Assembly: GCF_022206305.1 (NCBI RefSeq)
Contig: NZ_JAKOIW010000005.1
Span: 62,001 to 126,000, forward strand
Origin: Gordonia sp. 'Campus'
Lineage (GTDB): Bacteria; Actinomycetota; Actinomycetes; Mycobacteriales; Mycobacteriaceae
Length of the DNA stretch: 64,000 nt
Direction: 5' to 3'
The notes under the pieces are model-generated. The model saw only the letters and a list, made by a program, of their open reading frames with translations. It was not told the DNA's origin and searched no databases. The position numbers were made by a program, and so were the translations under genes. Of the stretch, positions 60,410 through 64,000 are shown in pieces (position 1 is the stretch's first letter; each line of letters starts with the position of its first letter).

Positions 60410-61624
60410 CTAGCGGGGTTCTCGCGGCAATCCGAGGCCGCGTTCGCCGATGATGTTGCGCTGGATCTCGTCCGAACCGCCGGCGATTCGGTAACCCGGC
60501 GCGCCGAGAAGGTGTTCGGTCCAGGCGAAGGTGCCGGGTTCACCGGTGTCGGCCAGGATTCGGGTTCCGAGGAACGACGCGGCCGCGTCGCCGACCCGTT
60601 TGAGGTTCTGGGTCCACACGAGCTTGCCGATCGACCCCTCGACCCCGGGGACCGCGCCGGCCTGTTCGCGTTCGGCGTTGCGCGCCACCAACAGTGCCGA
60701 CGCCCGCTCGTAGATCGCGGCGTCGCCGAGACGTTGCCGCACCAGGGGATCGTCGGTGATGCCCAGTGCTCGGGCCAGACGGACGAGGTCGGCGCTGTTG
60801 CCGCCTGCGCTGACGATCCCGGCACTCGAGCTGCGTTCGAACCCGAGGACGGTGAGCGCGACCTTCCAGCCGTCGCCCTCCGCGCCGATCCGCATCTCGT
60901 CCGGGATCTCGACGTCGTTGAGGAAGACCTCGTTGAATGTGGAGCCGCCCGACATCTGGCGGATGGGCCGCACGTCGACGCCCGGAGCGTCCATCGGCAC
61001 CATGAACGCCGTCATGCCCTTGTGCTTGGGGACGGAGGTGTCCGACCGGGCGATCAGCAGTCCCCATTCGGAGAACTGCGCGCCCGAACTCCACACCTTC
61101 TGACCGTTCACGCGCCAGGTGTCCCCGGTCCGCACCGCCTTGGTCCGCAGACCGGCGAGATCGGAACCCGCGCCGGGTTCGGAGAAGAGCTGGCAGCACA
61201 GCTCATCGGTGCGCAGAAAGGACCGGACGAAGCGCTGCTGCTGTTCCGGTGTCCCGAGGACGTGCAGCGTCGGCGCGACGAGATCCACGGTCACAAGGAC
61301 GTTCTCATGCCGATCGGGCGTCTGGTACTCGCGTTCCATGGTGACGTACACGCGCTCATGACTGGCACTCAGTCCGGGGCCGCCCCATTCGGGAGTCCAG
61401 GTGATCGCACCGAACCCGGCGTCGACGCGACGCGCCTGCCACGCGCGCGCGGCATCGATGAGGGCGCGCTCCTCGTCGTGGGTGCGGTCGTGGAAGATCG
61501 CGTAGTTCGGCTCGTCGGTGGCGTCGGTGCGCGGCGGCAGGTTGGCGTCGAGCCAGGCCCGGCACTCCCGGGCGTACTCGTCGGGTGTCGAGGTCGAGGT
61601 GCTCGACACGGCGGTCGATGTCAT
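60410..61624 (-). CDS. Acyl-CoA dehydrogenase, alpha-type, second pair
   Basis: This 404-aa acyl-CoA dehydrogenase has CQLFSEPGAGSDLAGL, WRVNGQKVWSSGAQFSEWG and the C-terminal GGSDEIQRNIIGERGLGLP. It is close to the protein at 29102, so the window holds two alpha/beta sets. It lies 5 bp after the enoyl-CoA hydratase, so hydratase and both dehydrogenase subunits form one operon. ATG 61624 agrees with the family start. Confidence 0.92.
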   Translation of the reverse strand: MTSTAVSSTSTSTPDEYARECRAWLDANLPPRTDATDEPNYAIFHDRTHDEERALIDAARAWQARRVDAGFGAITWTPEWGGPGLSASHERVYVTMEREYQTPDRHENVLVTVDLVAPTLHVLGTPEQQQRFVRSFLRTDELCCQLFSEPGAGSDLAGLRTKAVRTGDTWRVNGQKVWSSGAQFSEWGLLIARSDTSVPKHKGMTAFMVPMDAPGVDVRPIRQMSGGSTFNEVFLNDVEIPDEMRIGAEGDGWKVALTVLGFERSSSAGIVSAGGNSADLVRLARALGITDDPLVRQRLGDAAIYERASALLVARNAEREQAGAVPGVEGSIGKLVWTQNLKRVGDAAASFLGTRILADTGEPGTFAWTEHLLGAPGYRIAGGSDEIQRNIIGERGLGLPREPR

Positions 61625-61629
61625 CGTGA

Positions 61630-62400
61630 TCAGCCCCTCGCCAGGCCGGCGACCTGTGCTTCGACGGCCGCCTTCGAATCCGGGTGTTCGGAGAGTCGTA
61701 CCGTGAACGACTGTTCGAGCTCGTAGCCGCGCCGGATGTCGAGGTCCTCGCATCCGTTCAATGACTGCTTGGCCAGCACGATGGCGTGCCGGCTCTTCGC
61801 CGCGATCGAACGGGCTCGCGCCACGGCGATCTCCATCAGCTCCTCGTGCGCGACGACCTCGATCGGTGCGCCCCAACGTGCCAGTGTCGTCGCGTCGGCG
61901 GGTTCGGCCGTCAGGAACATCCGGCGCATCGCCTGCTGGGGCAGCATCCGCGCGGTGAAGCGGCCGCCACCGAGCACGCCGACATTCATCTCCGGAAGTC
62001 CGAACGTGGCCCGCTCGGAGGCGACGACGAGATCCGACAGGGCGACGAAGCCGAATCCGCTGCCGAGGGCGGGGCCGTTGACCGCCGCGATGACGGGCAG
62101 ATGGCAGTCGCGGATGCTGAACAGTGCGCGCCGGGCACGTCGCATGGCGATGTCACCGCTGATCGTGGACATCGTGCGGAACTCGTTGATGTCGTTGCCC
62201 GCACAGAAGATGCGGCCGCGCCCGGTCAAGACGATCGCGCGAACCTCCTGATCGTCGGACAGGGCGTCGAAGGTGGTGGCGATGTCGTCGTACATCTGGC
62301 CGTCCACGGCGTTGACCTTGCCCCTGGCCAACTCGACACATGCGACACCGGGCTCGGCCATCGTGACCGAGAGATGCTCTGATGCACTGGTTGTCGTCAT
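61630..62400 (-). CDS. Enoyl-CoA hydratase/isomerase
   Basis: This 256-aa crotonase-fold enzyme has oxyanion-hole segments CAGNDINEF and PALGSGFGFVALSDLVVAS, then ERATFGLPEMNVGVLGGG. The second catalytic Glu region reads GLPEMNVG, where a classical hydratase has G-PEI. Whether it hydrates or isomerises is open. First in the leftward operon with the second acyl-CoA dehydrogenase pair and divergent from a FadR-type regulator. Confidence 0.9.
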   Translation of the reverse strand: MTTTSASEHLSVTMAEPGVACVELARGKVNAVDGQMYDDIATTFDALSDDQEVRAIVLTGRGRIFCAGNDINEFRTMSTISGDIAMRRARRALFSIRDCHLPVIAAVNGPALGSGFGFVALSDLVVASERATFGLPEMNVGVLGGGRFTARMLPQQAMRRMFLTAEPADATTLARWGAPIEVVAHEELMEIAVARARSIAAKSRHAIVLAKQSLNGCEDLDIRRGYELEQSFTVRLSEHPDSKAAVEAQVAGLARG

Positions 62401-62638
62401 CTCGTGTGCCTACCTCTCATGCGCCGCGCCGATCCCATCGCTCACTCGCGGCGGTGGTGCGCGCGAGCGGCGGGCGCGAACAGATCGTGATGGGCTTCAC
62501 GGTATCGGAGCAAGATAAATATGTACAGAGTTTGACGGAAGAAGCTGCGGTCCGTGTAACCGGCTTGTTCGCGAACCACCGGACGTCGAGGTCGGTAAGG
62601 TATCGACACCGACCGACCTGCGCACACACGGGAGACCC
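62401..62638. promoter_or_regulatory. Divergent control region, hydratase operon versus FadR-type gene
   Basis: This 238-bp gap has no gene. An AT-rich patch around 62512-62536 (AAGATAAATATGTACAG) stands out, with TTTGACGG on its right. It should hold both promoters and the operator of the regulator. No clear palindrome was found. Confidence 0.4.
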
Positions 62639-63388
62639 ATGACCGTCGCCGACGAGCCCGACACCCGTCAGCCTCGTGGACAGAAGATGTCCGCGAAGGT
62701 GGCCAACATGGTGGCCGACGAGATTCTCGGTGGGGGCATCGTCGAGGGCCAACGGTTGCCCACCGAGAAGGAGATGGTCACCGAGTACGGGGTGGCCCGG
62801 ACGACGGTGCGCGAGGCGCTTCGCCTGCTCGAGAGCCGCGACCTGGTGACGATCAAGGCCGGGATCGGTGGTGGGCCCATCGCCAAGCGGCCCGAGCTCG
62901 ATTCACTCGGCAACATCATGAAGCTCTTCCTGCAGATCAACGGCGCGAACATCAGTGATGTCATCGATGTCCGGCTGATGCTCGAACCGATGGTCGCGCG
63001 CGCCGCGGCGGAGAACGTCACCGACGAGCAACTCGATGCGATGCAGGCCGCGCTGGACCGGATGCGCGAGCATCCCGAGGACCACGACAACTTCCAGGAG
63101 AACAACGCGGCCTTTCAGCGCGGCGTCTACGAGGCGGCGGGCAATCCCGCCCTGCGGGTCGTGATGGAGACCCTGTGGCTGCTCGTCCGCGACGCCGAAC
63201 CCGACGAGCACCCGATCGCGACGCGCCTGGCGGCTTTCGAGCTGCAGCAGGACATCCTCGACGCCATGCGGGCCCGCGATGTCGAGGCCACCGCGGCGGC
63301 GATGGACGTCTTCAATCAGGAGTCGGCCCGGTACTACCGTCGTCGGTTGCGCGAGATCATCTCCCGGCCGGTGCGCTGGCAGATCTGA
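62639..63388 (+). CDS. GntR-family (FadR/FCD) regulator
   Basis: This 249-aa protein has a winged helix (GQRLPTEKEMVTEYGVARTTVREALRLLESRDLV) with the recognition segment VARTTVREAL, and an FCD domain (VRLMLEPMVARAAAENVT ... AFQRGVYEAAGNPAL). ATG 62639 has a GGGAG site. Divergent from the hydratase-dehydrogenase operon, which it probably represses in response to an acyl-CoA or organic acid. It is convergent with the DGAT gene, with a gap of only 4 bp. Confidence 0.9.
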   Translation: MTVADEPDTRQPRGQKMSAKVANMVADEILGGGIVEGQRLPTEKEMVTEYGVARTTVREALRLLESRDLVTIKAGIGGGPIAKRPELDSLGNIMKLFLQINGANISDVIDVRLMLEPMVARAAAENVTDEQLDAMQAALDRMREHPEDHDNFQENNAAFQRGVYEAAGNPALRVVMETLWLLVRDAEPDEHPIATRLAAFELQQDILDAMRARDVEATAAAMDVFNQESARYYRRRLREIISRPVRWQI

Positions 63389-63392
63389 GCGG

Positions 63393-64000
63393 TCACACCA
63401 CCCGTCGTAGAACACCCGGGACGGCGTCGTCGTCGGCGGCGAGAGCGAGGACCTCGCCGAATCCGGCCACCAGGCAATCGGCGAACAATTCGAGGTCGGC
63501 GATCGCCGCACCGTCGGAATTGATGCCGAGACAGGCTATCCCGTTGTGGGTGATCATCGTCGCCATCATCGCGCAACCCGGCAGCGGGCCGAAGGGGAAC
63601 ATGCGCTCCACCTTCGCGCCGGCCACGTAGGTGTCCCAGGGGATCCCGGGGACGTTGCTGGCCTGCAGGTCGTTCTGACTGGTGGTCCCGCTGAACTGCA
63701 TCAGCACCGACCCGGGCAGCCACGCCATCACCGAACCCAGCGTGTTGAAGATGTCGACCGCGGGTTCGTGGCGGGCCACGCGCACCTGCTCGCGGATGGT
63801 GAGGACCCGTTCGAACGGATCGGTGATGCCGACCGGTCCGGCCAGGCGTCCGACGGCGATGCGGTTGCCGCCCGCGGGATCCTCCGGGCGACGGACGGAG
63901 ATGGGGATCGCGACCGGCATCGTCTCCACCGGTGAGCCCATCTTCTCGTGGTAGAGGCGGAAACCGCCGACGAGCCCGGCGAGGTACACGTCGTTGATCG
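63393..64000 (-). CDS. Wax ester synthase/diacylglycerol acyltransferase, C-terminal part
   Basis: The C-terminal 202 residues or so of a WS/DGAT enzyme (storage lipid synthesis from acyl-CoA). The window ends inside the gene, so the N-terminal catalytic HHxxxDG is not seen. Visible blocks: NDVYLAGLVGGFRLY, PVAIPISVRRPEDPAGGNRI, SNVPGIPWDTYVAGAKVERMFPFGPLPG and GINSDGAAIADLELFADCL. It supports a lipid-storing, mycolate-type actinobacterium. Confidence 0.92.
   Translation of the reverse strand, partial: INDVYLAGLVGGFRLYHEKMGSPVETMPVAIPISVRRPEDPAGGNRIAVGRLAGPVGITDPFERVLTIREQVRVARHEPAVDIFNTLGSVMAWLPGSVLMQFSGTTSQNDLQASNVPGIPWDTYVAGAKVERMFPFGPLPGCAMMATMITHNGIACLGINSDGAAIADLELFADCLVAGFGEVLALAADDDAVPGVLRRVV

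Noticed and set aside
5-64000. Prophage, insertion sequences or integrase-bounded island
   Set aside because: No transposase, integrase, phage gene or tRNA attachment site was seen, and base composition is even across the window.

Overview
The window is high-GC actinobacterial chromosome, most likely from a mycolate-forming genus close to Gordonia, Rhodococcus or Mycobacterium. Three things point there: the ssb-rpsR-rplI-dnaB order that lies near oriC in mycobacteria, a class 3 intein in DnaB of the type seen in mycobacterial and phage DnaB, and a wax ester synthase/diacylglycerol acyltransferase at the right edge. The genus assignment is inference. No rRNA, tRNA, CRISPR array or insertion sequence was seen.

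Layout. (1) 1-4.7 kb: housekeeping genes ssb (3' end), rpsR, rplI and intein-bearing dnaB, with a secreted protein on the opposite strand. (2) 4.7-7.6 kb: a coiled-coil membrane protein, an MFS carrier bracketed by related hairpins, and a tiny membrane protein. (3) 7.8-12.2 kb: a Rieske oxygenase with a coupled 101-aa protein, a ThuA-like protein and two divergent TetR paralogues. (4) 12.2-20.7 kb: a phosphatase-SDR-lipoamide dehydrogenase-ThuA operon, an SDR, and a phenylphosphate-synthase-like phosphotransferase with a CurA-like reductase. (5) 20.8-31.5 kb: two histidine phosphatases, an acyl-CoA ligase, a 2-oxoacid dehydrogenase complex (E1a, E1b, E2) running into DUF35-thiolase-acyl-CoA dehydrogenase genes, and a second acyl-CoA dehydrogenase facing them. 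(6) 31.5-40.4 kb: a degenerate pyruvate phosphate dikinase with a small partner, an aldehyde dehydrogenase, NTF2-like and VOC proteins, a sugar isomerase, an LLM oxidoreductase and a zinc alcohol dehydrogenase. (7) 40.4-51.4 kb: TetR, a KshA-like Rieske oxygenase, SDRs, a second zinc alcohol dehydrogenase, a second LLM oxidoreductase, a second phosphotransferase and pyruvate carboxylase. (8) 51.4-58.6 kb: a TetR/NTF2 pair and a GntR-controlled cluster with split transketolase, MHS-type carrier, isomerase and SDR. (9) 58.7-64 kb: a SigK-like ECF factor, an acyl-CoA dehydrogenase pair, enoyl-CoA hydratase, a FadR-type regulator and the DGAT.

As a whole, kb 7.8 to 63 reads as a catabolic island. 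Oxygenases and dehydrogenases would open and oxidise a substrate. Acyl-CoA ligase, acyl-CoA dehydrogenases, hydratase and thiolase would cut the chain. The 2-oxoacid dehydrogenase, transketolase, pyruvate carboxylase and dikinase-like genes would feed the products into central metabolism. The substrate cannot be read from sequence; a cyclic isoprenoid or steroid-like compound is possible.

The most unusual feature is a set of phosphohistidine-domain proteins that lack a usable ATP-binding domain: two phenylphosphate-synthase alpha-like proteins and a dikinase whose ATP-grasp half has lost its signatures. Three phosphoglycerate-mutase-like phosphatases lie in the same region. A recurring TWACTTG-centred element (W = A or T) precedes or lies between several of these operons and suggests shared control.
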